Below are positions 23,199-43,300 of a stretch of DNA of 64,000 nt, in pieces. How positions within the stretch are numbered: position 1 is the first letter of the stretch; every line of letters begins with the position of its first letter. The position numbers were made by a program, and so were the translations under genes. The DNA is from Camarhynchus parvulus. Lineage: Eukaryota; Chordata; Aves; Passeriformes; Thraupidae. The notes below the pieces were generated by a model that ran no database searches, was not told the origin of the DNA, and saw only the letters and a program-made list of their open reading frames with translations. The stretch lies in assembly GCF_901933205.1 (NCBI RefSeq), contig NC_044572.1:59616965-59680964 (forward strand), in the 5' to 3' direction.

Positions 23199-25227
23199 AA
23201 CTGAAAACATTTTTTTAATCACAGTTTTAATATCCAGGAATTGCTAAACTATCACAAGTGCAATCAACACAACTGAGGTGTGAGAATTCAAGTAAGTCTT
23301 TTGTTGAAGAATCCCAGCTTATGCTATGAAGATAACTTTGATTATTCTGTGCTTAACTGATGTAGACTTTACTGACACGAGGATATTATGCTGGAATCCA
23401 ACCACAATCCAATCTAGACAAGAGTATCTCTTAAGTTTCTTACAAACATTATCTTTAATTATAGTTTGTGCTTATTATCAGGCATTGTAAAAGGTATTAT
23501 TTGCAAAAAAAAAAGTAAACACTCATGAGAAGTGCTATTATCAGAAAAGCACATTAAAAAGACATTAAGATTTTAAATGTACCAATGCATCATCGGTAAC
23601 TTGTAGTGAAGAGAGCAAGGGTTAAATAATTTATCCTCCAACTGCACTGTCCCAAGAAGTACACTCACACTAAATACTACAGTCATACAGCTGTAAGTAA
23701 GATGATTTTAATTTTGACCCTATACAGTTCACAGGCAGATACAATTGAATTTCAGTGGCAGATATTCTACCTGTGTACAATACCTGTAACTATGTCTGCA
23801 TCACTGTGTTGTGGAAGCTTGGAACCTAGGCATGACCTTCTTTTACCCTGTTGTTTTTTCCAATTAATACTAAACACATCAGTAGCCAAGGCTGGCAAAC
23901 AGCTTTCTCCTGTATTCCCCAAATTCAGGCAGCCTGTGTGTGCTCAACAATGTTATCTTAGAAACTGGGTATAGGAAAGTTTCTTGCAACTAGTGTAGAA
24001 AGAGGCCATCCTTTTTATGTTTTTGACAAGCACAGATAACAGTACTGAAGTCCTCACTACCACAAATACATGGATTTGGTGCATTGGGAATTACTGGAGA
24101 GGCAGTAAATATCCTTTAACTGCCCTTCAGTTGGCATGATGCACACAGTACTGACAGATAATGTGCTCCAGACCCACCTGGTCTCAACTGCTACAAAAAT
24201 ACAACCATAAAAAATATTTAAAAATAAGGAGTAGCAGTCAATGCTACTTCGTGTGCGCTTTAAACAAAAACCCTGTGAAACTCTGTTCCAGCTCACTCTC
24301 CCTCTCTCCAAGTCTTGTATTACCTGATACCTCTTTGCCTGATGGGATAAAATATTTTAAAATATTTCATTTCAAAGGGTACATTCATTACTTTATAGGA
24401 AAAAGAATTCTGTTGCCTTCTTTTATTTTTTTAATAATGAACACAAGAAACAAAATTTATTCTACTTAACTTCTGCCGTGCTGATTTATTCACCAAATTA
24501 ACATTGTACATTTAAAGTGCTTTGTTTGACTGCCATTAAAATGTTTTTAACAACATTGTTTATTTCATATTGAGGAAGCCTTACATCATCTTTTGAAGAT
24601 GACAGAACAGTGAGGTCAAGCCAAAGGTCAAAGCCTCACCTCTAACCACCACTATTTCAATGTTTATTAGGTCAAAAATGAGCCATGTTCAAAGGTTTTT
24701 AAACCTTCCTCCCTAATGGACTTTCACCTGTGTAACCACAAATCCAATTCAAGACACAAAGCCCACAGGGATGGGTATCTGCTCCTGTTCTTTGAAGGGG
24801 GTGAGTTATGTTCCTTTAGACACTGAGCAATATTTACATCAGGGACTGTACTTCTACTCAAGGAGAGTCATGGTCTTTTTATGGAAGAGAGGGAGTTTAT
24901 CATGTCACTACTTGTGCTTTCGTCACACTGCCCTTATAGTCTCCCCTTATAATTCTGCAAGTTGTTCCTGTGAGTATCTTACCTTCCTCCTGCTTCTCAC
25001 TAAGCCAGCAATTCTTTGTCCTGGACTGTCCTGTTCCCAGGACTGCTGGGGCTAACAGGCATCAAACAAGGACTATATTTCATCCTAGACATGCAAGCTG
25101 TTAAGGCCCAAGTACACCTCTTTGCTCAAAAACCTAAAGCAGCCTTGCAGTCAGCATTAACAGTACTGAAAAAGCTGTCTGTTAGCCTATGTGGATAGCA
25201 AGATATAGCTCAAAACAATTCCTCACC

Positions 25228-25262
25228 TTTTGTAAGCAGCAGATTTTGTAAGCAGCAGATTT
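25228..25262. repeat. Two-copy 16-bp tandem duplication
   Basis: The 16-base unit TTTTGTAAGCAGCAGA occurs at 25228-25243 and again, exactly, at 25244-25259, immediately before the A-rich tract. Confidence 0.8.
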
Positions 25263-25270
25263 CTCCCACA

Positions 25271-25377
25271 ATTAAAAAAACCAAAAACAAAAACCCAAAA
25301 AAACCAACAAAACAAACCCCCCCCCAAAAAAAAACACAAAAAAACAAAACAAAAAAAAAAAAAAAAAAAAAAAAAAC
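25271..25377. repeat. A-rich low-complexity tract
   Basis: About 105 bases almost only A and C on the plus strand, with a C9 run and an uninterrupted A run of 26 at 25351-25376. It lies in the presumed ALDH5A1 3' UTR. It may be a decayed poly(A) or microsatellite; assembly error in homopolymer length is possible. Confidence 0.85.
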
Positions 25378-25862
25378 CCACACACTTGCTTCTAAAGAAG
25401 GTCACATAACCACACTAGAAAGTGTGAATATTTACACAAAATTCTAAAGGGAGATTGCCATCCCAAAGCCTCCCTTATCCACACTGAAATACTGAAATAC
25501 TAAAGGTAGTAAAAAATGGTGGTCTAGTTTCCCTTGCTATAGGTCACAATCTGTTTTCATTACGCAAAAGTCTCAAAGTTCTCCCCGTTACACAGGGATA
25601 ATCCAAGAACAATAAATGTACATCCCCACTCTTTACTAAAAATAATGGACATTGTGATCACATTGCTGAAAAACTGGATGTATAAACTAAGACTGTGTAA
25701 AAACATTTGGCAGCACAGAATACTCTATACACACACACCGGACAGGGCTGATTAGTTATAACGAAGGTAGAGGTTGCATTCATACATATTTCTGACTCAA
25801 GAAGCTTATAAAAACAACAGCACTCTTTCCCAAGTTGTGGGGATTGTGCTGTTTGAAGGCTT

Positions 25863-32860
<6,998 letters not shown>

Positions 32861-33097
32861 GGCCGCACTCGGCCACAAGCGGCAGCCCCGGCACGGCCCG
32901 CCCGCGCCGCCCCGGAGGAGGAGCTGCCGAGGGGCTGGGCCAGAAGCGGCGGCTGTGGCACCCGGCGAGGGGCACCCGGTCTGCCCCGGCAGGGGTGGGA
33001 GCGTAGCCGGGGAAGCTGGGGGCAGGAGGGGCTTCTGCTTCCCGGAGCCTCGTGTCCCGCGCCCCATCGAGAGCCTCGTAGGGAGAGGAGAGGCCTA

Positions 33098-33460
33098 GAG
33101 TCACAGAGCATCCTGTGTTGGAAGGAACGCTCAGGGATCGTCAAAGTCCAACTCCTGGCCCTGCACAGCACACGCCAGGTGTCACACCATGTGCCTGAGG
33201 GCGTTGTCCGAATGCTTCTTGAACTCTGTCAGGCTTGGTGGTCTGACCGCTTCCTTGGGGAGCCTGTTCCAGTGCCAAAGCACCCTCTGGGTGAAGAACC
33301 TTCCCCTAATTGCAAACCCAAACCACCACTGACACAGCTTCTTGCCATTCCCTCGGGTCCTGCCACTGATCGCCGCAGAGATCAGTGTCTGCCCCTCCTC
33401 TTCCCTTCGTGAGGAAGTTGCAGATTGTGATAAGGTCTCAGGGTTCTCGGTCTCCTCAGG
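33098..33460 (-). repeat. CR1 LINE fragment in the ALDH5A1/GPLD1 divergent region
   Basis: Contains TTCTTGAACTCTGTCAGGCT, TGGGGAGCCTGTTCCAGTGC and CCCTCTGGGTGAAGAACCTT, all CR1 text read on the minus strand. It lies directly upstream of the ALDH5A1 CpG island and between the two start codons. The right boundary is approximate. Confidence 0.88.
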
Positions 33461-34242
33461 CTAACTTGTGCTTAACTGCAGGAGCGCTGGCCCTGGGAGC
33501 CTGTGGGCACTGGGTCCCGTGGCAGCTGGTCAGTCTGTGGCACAAGGGCCACACAAAGCCCCTGCCCAGTGCTGCCATGTCGCTGGGGATCGCTGTGGCT
33601 GTGGCACATGCATGAAGGGTGGCTGTGAAGCGCGGGGTGTCTAGCCTCTGCAGCCAGAACTTCATAGCGGTATACTTGGCAGGAATACTTCCTTGGGTCT
33701 CCCACATATCAGCTGGGCTTCCAATACGGACCATAAGACCCAGACTTAAGTGCGCAATATCCTGTCAGCTCGCCAAAGGTTATGAATTTGTATCACCTGC
33801 AACTCAGGAGCTAGTGTTTTTCTATTAACACTGCTTTGGCAGTTGGCTTTAATTTCTTTTGTGAAATGGGATGTAGTTGTTGTTAGGCTAGCACAGCATG
33901 AGCTGGACAAACTCTGAGAGGATACTCTTTGCCATGCTGTTGGATTTGACAAAAATCTCACTGCTGCTGTGCAGTGATGTACAGATTACACTGCTGCTAA
34001 TCCCAGAGATATTACAGAGTTCAAGTGGGGAGAATAGCCACAGTTTATTTATTTCTTTATAGAAATCACTTTATTTGCAGTAAAAGAAAGCATTGGTATA
34101 AAATAGCCTTTCAAATTTGGCAGTTGTTTGCTTGCTGTGTCAGCAATATGTGTGAAAGAAAAAGCATGCTCCGTAACCTACATTTCAAAGGTCACAGTGC
34201 TACTGCTCCAGGCTTCTGAAAACCACAGTTGGAGCCAGCATC
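33461..34242 (+). promoter_or_regulatory. GPLD1: GPLD1 upstream region / 5' UTR
   Basis: Non-coding sequence between the CR1 copy and the GPLD1 start codon. TATAAAAT at 34097-34104 is a possible TATA box about 140 bp before the ATG; a TATA-type tissue-restricted promoter would suit a liver-enriched secreted enzyme. An untranslated first exon further upstream cannot be excluded. Confidence 0.35.
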
Positions 34243-34339
34243 ATGGTTGGTCTGAAGATTTGGTCTATCTCGCTGGTTATACTCTACCATTTCTGTCAGA
34301 GATGTATCCCGTGTGGAATTTCAACACATGTTGAAATAG
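34243..34339 (+). CDS. GPLD1: GPLD1 exon 1 (signal peptide)
   Basis: Residues 1-32 plus one base. MVGLKIWSISLVILYHF is a signal peptide; ISTHVEI contains His29. Start context is ATCATGG; donor is GAAATAG|GTAAGA. Confidence 0.93.
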
Positions 34340-37300
34340 GTAAGACATGTTTAAAATGGATTTTCTTGTGTTTTGAATTTCTTGTGAAGAGAAGTAAATT
34401 CAGATTCAGCTGGAAAGCAGAGGGAGGCAATAATGTTAAAGTAACAAACAGTCTACATAATTTTAAAAATGTGAATAACAGATCGGATAAATGAGCAGTT
34501 TGATTTTCTGAGTCTGAAATTTTTACTGGTTTTGTAAGTAAAATGCTTGAGTTGACTTGGGTTGCGTATTTTGCCGTCTCCTAAGACACAGGCATTATGT
34601 AACTGGAATGTTTTTGTCTGTGAGTCCTACACAGACAGAGTTTGGTTTGGAGAAAGAAAAGGAACGCTTTAGGCAATTTGTGAGATTGTTATATTTAAAT
34701 TAAAGAATAACACAAGTTATTTGTGGTAACTCTGTTTTTAATCACTTTGTATTAATTATGCCATACCTGCACAAGTAGATAAAATTCTGTAATATGTTTC
34801 TGTCTGTAACTAACAGCATAAAAATTTTGTTCTGTGTCTCTTTCTGATAGGTTGCTCTCTGTAGCCAGAACAGCCTAGATTTTTAGAGAATGAAGGCGAG
34901 AACTGAGTGAACATCAAAATGGAGGAATATTTCTGTTTTGGATTTCTTGTTTGCCTGTGCTATTTTTAAAATCTGGTTTCTTCCGCAGTTTTGCGAGCAC
35001 AAACACGAGCAGTGTGAGGTTATTCTGAGTTACTCATAATAATTGACAGTTTATGTTGTTTGTTCTTCTGGTTTTGTTTCTAAATCCATTGCTCAAACAG
35101 CTGGTAAAATGTAGGATGTTGCCTTTATTCAGGTAATTTTCTCAGAGTTTAGGTACTGAATACAATACGTGCAACTTTAAACAATTTAAAGACTGCGATT
35201 ATTCATGATGTTTGAGACTGGAGTGTGTTCCCTTACTGAGTGTTGTAGCCGTGGTCAGCATCCTGGAACAATTTGCTTTTCTTAACAATGTGTCAAGAAA
35301 CCCATAATAATCTGTAGGAGAAGCCACGCTGCCCGAGGTTAGGCAAGTGCACACCACTCTGCAAGCTCAGGGCTCTAATTACCGAGTACAACCTTCTGAG
35401 GACTTGAAATAACAGATTTGCCAAAATAGAGTGTGTTTGAAAAAAAAATCTGCAAAGAGAAGCTTACAGATCTGTCCTAAAGCAGTATTTTTTTTCTTTT
35501 TCTAATCAAGGGAGCATTTTGCAGAAAACTTGTGTTTATATAATGTAAAGATCTTGGTTGCCTGAGGAGCTGTGCGTACACTGAACTATTGGGTTATAGT
35601 TTACAACAGGTTTTGTCCGTGTGTCGGAAAATTACATTAAACTGTGATCAGCTCTGATGCTGCTAAAATGAGTGCTCTTACTGTTGTGCACATAAAAGTC
35701 TATGATGATAAGATGAAAATATTTCCAAAATTCAAACACTGAGTACTCCAGGAAAACAAAAAAAAAGCAAGCAAACAAACAAAAAACCAAAACAAAACCA
35801 AAAATACAAAAAACTCCACAAACCAAACAACAAACCATAGAAAGGAATTCCTCTTACTCAAAGCCAGCACCAAAGAAATCCTGGACAGAGTTTTGAATGT
35901 ACTTTTAAAATGGTGAAAAGCTCTGCCTGTTCAGAATGTTGATGGTGTTCAGTGTGCTTGGCAGAGCTGTGCTGTGTCCTACTTGCATGGCTGTGCCTGG
36001 AGGCAGGTCCCAGTGGGGAAGCTCTTTGCCCTGGGGGTTCCTGTCAGACTTGTGAGGCTCTGTGGGACTGTGGGGATCTGGCATAAAATTCCTTGTGAAC
36101 GTGGAGTTGTAGAACCTGGGCCCACTTGAGTAGTGAGAGAAGTGCAGAGGAGGTGTGAGGCAGAAAAAGCAAACTGTCAAACTGAGGCTCTCCCACACTG
36201 GAATCAGAGATGTATGTAGAAGTTTCTGAGCCTTAAAATTTTAGAGTATTACTTACTATTTTGTTGCTGTTTCTCTTCTGGTGCAAGTCTGGTCTTTAAG
36301 GTATCTTACTTGTATAAGGATGATTTAGATTATTGGGTAAAATTCAAAGTGAAAGATCATTCAAACTCCCACAGTTTTGTCTAGATCTTATTCCAGAATA
36401 GTAATGGATTGTTTTGGATTTGGTAGGGGGAGTTTTTTGTTTGTTTGTTTTGTTGTTTGGTTTTTTGGGGCTTTTTTGTGATGTGATTTATTCGGTAAGG
36501 AACAAATTAAATCTTTGAAAATAGCTTTAGAGGATATGTTGGGTATTTTTAGAATAGTGTTGATAGATTATTCTTGGGATCTAATATTAATTAGGAGACC
36601 TCATTAATGAAAAGGATGTAATTTTGTTTCATTCACTTGTTATGCCAGCTAAATAAAGATTTTGGCAGTAAGAATATCTGCCAATTCAGTGAATAGGTAG
36701 TGTTATTTACCTTCCTTATTTACCTTTAGATTTTTGTTACTTTCCATGCATGTTAAAAATTAATCAAACTGTTAAACACCCACATTGATTCCCAACATAC
36801 CTTTTTCACTGTTAAGGGCATAAAGCTTAAAACTTTATGGTCCACGCTTAACATGTGCTGTGTGTGGTCCTGTCAGTTCACTGCTGTAGCTCATTTCTGG
36901 ACATGGGAAGTTAATTTCCCTGTGATCAGCTTGGTTGGTCAACTTGGCAGCTAGGGATTAGAGAAAGACTGAGGATGTGCCACAGAAAAAGCACTTCCTT
37001 ATTAACTCCCTAGGTGAGAAAACACACCTTCTCACAGCTCTGTGAGAAATGGTGTTTCATGCACTTGGTGCTTGGCTTAGGTATGAAAATGTAGTGTTTT
37101 CTGGTTCTGCTACTGCTTCTACCAAAACGTGGGCCTGGACACAGTGCCTGTGAATCAACACTTCAATATATTGTTTTTCAGCACATAGAGCTCTGGAATT
37201 TTTCACTAAGCATGAAGGGAGTGTTAATTATAGAAAGGTAGGAAGCACATTATTCCTTAATTTTGTACACCTTTCTTCTGAATGCTTTTCTTTCTGTCTT

Positions 37301-40300
37301 CTTGCCTTTCTTTATTATTCTCAGTAATGTATGCATCAATATTGTGCCTAGACTGTATTTTTAATCTTTTTTTATTCAAAATTATTTGCCTGTTTCTGAA
37401 TATTAATGCAGCAATTATAAATATAGCAATTATACCAGTGTGTGTATATATATACACTTTGTGTGTTTTTTTGCATGTTTTCCTATCTTCTTTAGTCATA
37501 TTCTATGTGAGCAGTTGTATAAGAAGAACCAGTAGAGGACTTTGGGAAAGCAGATGTAATAAACCTAAGGACAGCAAATGACAGCAAGGTTTTGTGCACT
37601 ACATGGTGTATTTTACCAAGATAGTAGTTGTATTTTGCTGGCTATTTAGAATGTATCTTTGATGTTGGCAATAAAATGTGGTTTTGTGCTGTACAATATC
37701 ATTCTGATTCCTCTCCCCCCACCCCATCCTTTCACCAGTTATTACTAAATCACCAAGATGCTTTTCAAGCTGGAAGCATTTATCCTGATGCCTTTTATCC
37801 TCCAATCTGCAAACGTGGTAAGAGAAGCTTTATAAGTTCAATGTTATAACAATTACATTTTTTATGTGGAAATCTTACAGAATTTAGTGAGTTGAAAATT
37901 GTTGTAAGAATTGAAAATTGAAAATAATTGTAAGAAATGAAGTGTGGCCAAAAATGCTTTCCTCCAAAAACTATCCGCCGTTTTTGTTAGAGCCTTTTTG
38001 TAGAAATTTATAATGAATAACACATTTGAAAATGTTTTAGAAAGTAACTCTTGGGTAAATTTAATTATTTAATGGGTAGGACAATTCGATAGAAGGATGC
38101 TGTTTGACCAAATTAGATCAGATTACTAAGTACAGAGAGGACAAAATTATATTTTTTTATAAATCTCAGGGAGGGCCTAAAGCTATTTCTGTGTTAAAAA
38201 TTACTTGTTTCTATCAGATCAGTCAAAAAGAGGATAGGACAATCTAAAAATCCCACAGCAAGAAAGTAGTGTAGGACTTGCTGGGGGTGGGTGGGCAAGT
38301 GTTAATAACATCCCGGTTTAAAGCCTTTTTTTTTTTTCCCAGAGTGCAGTCTTTTGCCTTTTACTCTTCTTGTTGGAAATTAATGTCAGTCTTAATTTTG
38401 CTGCTTGAAGATTGAAAGACTGCAGTACAAAATTAGCACCCTCTTGCAATAGCTGTGAAAAGTGTGTCTTGACTTGCAAGTGGTCCTCTGATTTTTCAGC
38501 TCTGAAGGGTCAGCTCTTGATCATAAGCAGCTTCTTCAGCAACATTAGAGATGTAAAAGAGCCAGCTAGGCCTTGCTGTAGGATATTTGCTACTGAAAGG
38601 GTAAATCTGGATAGTGAGAAGTTAGCAAATAGGATAAAGAGCCTATCCTCCAGGTACAAGCTATTAGGGTGTTTAGGCAGATACCACAGACAGGGCAGTG
38701 GTAAGTACTTTGTGTGAGGGTATCTGGCCTTACTAGCTTCAATATTGTTGAGATATTAGTGGAAGTTTAAAGTATTGAAAGTAGCTTATTTTAGTGAGCC
38801 ATGCAAATTCCATGAAATTTGAGGGGTAGTTAGGATCTTTGTTTGGTTTAGAGCCAAATCACACAGTTGCACCCGAAGTTCTCTTTTTCTCAGACAGAGG
38901 TTGTTGATGCTGCCTGTTGATTATGCCAACTACAGGCTGCTTCATATCCTGATGTGCTCAGTTCACATCCAAATCACCGCTCTGTCCTGGCATTTAATAC
39001 TGGTTTTGTCTTCTGTCACTCATTGGGTCACTCATCTCAGTTTTCTGCCTGGCTCTGCCAACTTCTTGTCCCAAACTTCAGTCTTGCTTTCCTTGTTTTC
39101 ATGACTGATATTCTCCTGGGATTTTTTTTCAGTTCCTACTTCAGCTTGCTTATGTATATCTACCTCATCTTTCCCTTCTAACCATTTTGACCTGTCTTAG
39201 ACCAGGTCAGAGCTTCTCTATCTGCAGTATCCAATCTTCATTCCTTCACTAACCTTGGAGTCTGTCTTGCCTTGTTAGAGTTGGACCACTTGTCAGCAGT
39301 TTCCTTAGTCAATATGGAAGAAGCAGATACCTCTTCAGGCCTGAGCTGTTTTAACTGTGTGACAAGATCAAGAGCAAAGCCATCCAGACTGCCTCTTTGG
39401 GCAGGAGACAAGCTTAGATGTAGAAGGCTACTCTGATTTTGCTAAGCAAGAACCATCCTTCTTTTATCTAGTTTAGCTGCACTGTAAAATGTCATGAGGC
39501 CAAAAGGTAAGTGAATTGCCCCCCAGGGTCTGCTCTCTCAGTGTTTAATCTACCCTAACACTGTGCAGGTTCACATTGCTGTGTCAATAAACACGCACTC
39601 TTCCTCCAAGAGTAGTGATGGTCTGAACAATCTCCCACCTACCTTCTTCCCCCTTAGAGAGTTTAACATAGTGTGCTGCTTGATCTCTTTATGCCAACAT
39701 CCCTTTGCACTTAGCTTTATGTGGGTACACAGAAATTTTTAGGCAAGGTCACTGTTAGATCCTACACAATCTTTCTGCCTAAGTTCAGGTGAGAGTAGTA
39801 AATGATTCTTCTAAATGAAACCTATTTTTTCCTGCTTTCCTCCTTTTTTCCCCTCCTACACTGACTGCATCTTGGCTAGTTTGCCTTTCTGTTGAAAATT
39901 ATTGTGGTGATAATGATGACACAGCCTGCCTCTGCCCTGTGAAAACTGATACCTGCCAGAAAACATGACATTTTGAGTTGTCTGCCATTCCCTACAGCTT
40001 TTCTGCCATACAAGTGGATGCATGAATTTAGTTAGCGGGTTCTCTGTCAGCTCTCTTTATCCTCTCTGCTTGGGAGGCAGCTTTTCATTGTACGTACCTA
40101 CTCACAGGCTCAGAGAAAAGGAGCAGGCACAAAATTTGCAGATGCTTCAAACCAAAATCATAGAAGGTAAATCTAGTATCTGTTTTGTTAGTATAAATCA
40201 GATAAAAGTAAGTCTCTTTTGGCTCTTTTCATGAGCTGGAGTGCAAAGTGTATCATCTGTCTGACATAAAATTAAACAAAAGTCTGTGGGGTTTTTAATG

Positions 40301-43300
40301 GAGAAAAATATTTTTCTTTTTTTCTATTTAATTTTTCCCCGAAGAATAAAACAAATACTGATATAATTTCATTGCAATAGGAATGTTCCATGATGTGTCT
40401 GAAGACACTCACTGGTCACCATTTCTCAAAGCAAGTATTGACTACATCAGAAGGAATTATCCTCAGCCTTGGGAAGAAGTAAGAAAACTGATTAATTTTT
40501 GCTTGATTGACTTTGTTTTCAATTATTTTCTTCACCTTCACTAGTTGTAATTTCATAATTTGTGAGGTGTAGAAAAACCCAACATTTTTATATTAAAGTC
40601 TCTCCTTATATAGTAACACTTCAAATCCTGTTTTAATCTTTACCATACAAAAACCTTTCCGTTTCTATATATAAAGTCTGTCAGTTATTTTCACTGTGGT
40701 CTGGTGCGTACATTTCATAGGTCCAAACTTTTAAATATAATTGGTGGTCTTGCATTCCTGTGAGATCTGGTTCAGGGTTTGCCATTTGAAAACCAGACAT
40801 GTTCTAGATTTCTTACTTGTGAAATCTTGAACTTAGTCTGGATTTGCTCTTGTTAATGGTCTGTAAGCTATGTAGGAGGAAATGAAAAATAATTTGTCAA
40901 AAGTGAGCTTGCAGGGGAATGTATTTCTCTCCTCTGTCTGCCTACACAACAACCATGGTGGCAGAGGGAGTTCAGTCCTTGGAAGTGGAAGTGTTTATCC
41001 TTGGTCCAGAAAAACAGTTTGGTACACATTTAACTTGAAGTATGGAAATTACCCTCACATCAGCCATGTTAATTCTATGGCCTTGGACTGTATAAACTGC
41101 TTAAAGCTTCTCAAGTTACAAAAGTTGACCACAGCATCAAGCAATGAGTAGTCAGCGCTTTGTCTTGATAAACTCTTGGACTATAAGAGCTTCTTACCTG
41201 TATCCTCGTTTAATGCATATACAGAAAATACTAACATTTTCTTAAAGACAGGAGTAAAATGATGGACAAATGGATTGTTGTTGTGTAGGCTACAGAGAAG
41301 CTGGTGGCTTTCCTGTTTGGAATTGCTTCACATATGGTGGCAGATGTTAGCTGGCATAGCCTGGGCATCGACCAAGGATTTCTAAAGACCATGGGAGAAG
41401 TAAGCCTGTATTATTTTATTTATTCATACAACTGCATTTATTGGAATGGATAGCTTTTCTTTGGGACTGTGGTGGGGAGGAAAGAGAAGAGCTGGAGCCC
41501 TGTTTCAGGAAGATTTTTGGAGAAACACAATGTCACAAACTTCATAAGAGTGAAGTTGGTCAGTTTTGGGACCTGTAACCAGTAATGTTGCTTGGAGGGT
41601 TTGTTTATGCTCATATGAAAAGAACCAGGCAGTTCTCTTGTTTTTCTCTTTCTCCAGATTGATTTTCGTGGGTCATACTCAGAAGCTCACAGTGTTGGAG
41701 ATTTTGGTAATGTTTCTGTTTGCCAACCATAGATCCTTGTATTGGAATAAGTCCTCTTCAAAACCATGGTGGTTGATTCTGGCTCTTGTCCTGTGCAATG
41801 CAGGAGTTAAGGATGGCATATGGACACTGTATTCTTGCCCTCCCCCATGGCTTGCAAAGCCCTGCTGTACCTGTCCTCAGGTTTCAGGAGATGTGATAAG
41901 GCATATGGACATTTGGATTAAAGCCAAAATGCAGACCAAAGGATGCTAAGACATGGATGGAGTCACTACTGTGATTTTAAATTGTACATTATTCTCCAGA
42001 GGTATAAAATGTCCAGCATACTTTCAAGTGAACTATTTGTGTATTCTAACTATATAGCTGGAAGATCTGCCATATAAACTTATATAGAAGAGCCATACAT
42101 AGTTTCATGCACGCTGTTACCCATTACAGATACCTAACAGGTTTTTTTTGTTGAGCTGTGTAGGGTTTTTTTCATTCTTTCATCCTTAGGAGGAGATGTA
42201 GTGAGTCAGTCTGAGCTGGACTTCAGTTACCTGGCATCAAGTTGGTAAGATAATGAGATAGCCTTCTCTCATCTTTAATGGGGGTTATTGTATAATCATA
42301 TTTAATAAAATTACATATAATATCACATAATTCTGTATTAATCTGTTTTTAGAAAATACTTTCCTTTATTTTTCTTTCAAAAAAACCCCTTGCAACTCTT
42401 TTAAATGTTATGTGTTCGGTATTCCTTATATGCATATTTACTGTTCCCTGACATTAAAACTGGAAGGACAGAAGAGAGTTTTGTGTATAGGAACACAGCA
42501 AAAAAGATTAAATTATATTATCTTAACTTATCTATGTTAACTTTTTATCTTAAGTTATAAGTAGTTATATGTAAAATAACTAGTGAAAAGCTTTTGCTGG
42601 AATGTCCTAGCAGCTAGTTAAATAACTCAGTTAAGTGACAATCTCAGTGAGATATATTTAAACTTTGGGAAGTTGAGGATATTGAAGTCAGTTTTAAAAA
42701 CCTAAAAATGAGCACAAGACTTAGATATCCAGTATTTTTTTTCTCACAGTTGCATGTGCAATCCTGGTATTTGTAGATCTTCATGACTTTATGTAGTCTT
42801 TTGAAATTTGGAATATTTTATAGGCTGTTGTTATTACAAGAACTGCAATATTTTATCAGGTGATGTGGACCACCTATTGTTGTAATACATTATTTCTGTT
42901 TTCAGGTATGTACCTGTCAAAGACTTAGCTGCTATCTATAAGGAATTTTATGGAAAAGAGATCATATCTGAAAGCACAATTGCTGAATGTACTTATTTGC
43001 TGTTTTTTGAACTGTAAGTTGAATATCTCTGCCTGAGTTTTGTAAGTGAAACATATGTAGGAGAAATATGATAATCATATTTGAAACACCTTATGCATTG
43101 ATGTCATAAGCAACAAAGACTCTCTCCTAGACCCCAAAATCACAGAACATCTGAATTTTTTTTAATGACTAAGATTCAAATTTGGACTACATAATGACTG
43201 GTAAATTACTACACCACAGATGGTGAATCTTGGCTATTTAATGCATTTATGCATTTAACGTATTTATGCCTATTTATTTGAGAGCAGCTGTGTCTTCAAG

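Larger units (their letters stand above)
23193..25862 (-). other. ALDH5A1: ALDH5A1 candidate 3' UTR
   Basis: Minus-strand sequence downstream of the stop codon. Minus-strand AATAAA hexamers (TTTATT as printed) lie at 24485-24490, 24456-24461, 24422-24427 and 23193-23198. The last is followed on the minus strand by a TG-rich stretch (ACTTCTGTG...TTTTGTGG), the best downstream element. The human transcript also has a multi-kilobase 3' UTR. The A-rich tract at 25271-25377 would read as a U-rich tract in this UTR. Confidence 0.45.

Noticed and set aside
24349..24368. AAATATTTTAAAATATTT palindrome
   Set aside because: Pure A/T sequence makes such palindromes common by chance, and there is no supporting context.
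41566..41949. 127-codon plus-strand open frame overlapping GPLD1 exon 6
   Set aside because: Exon 6 is read here in a different frame (IDFRGSYSEAHS); this frame is its shadow run into intron.
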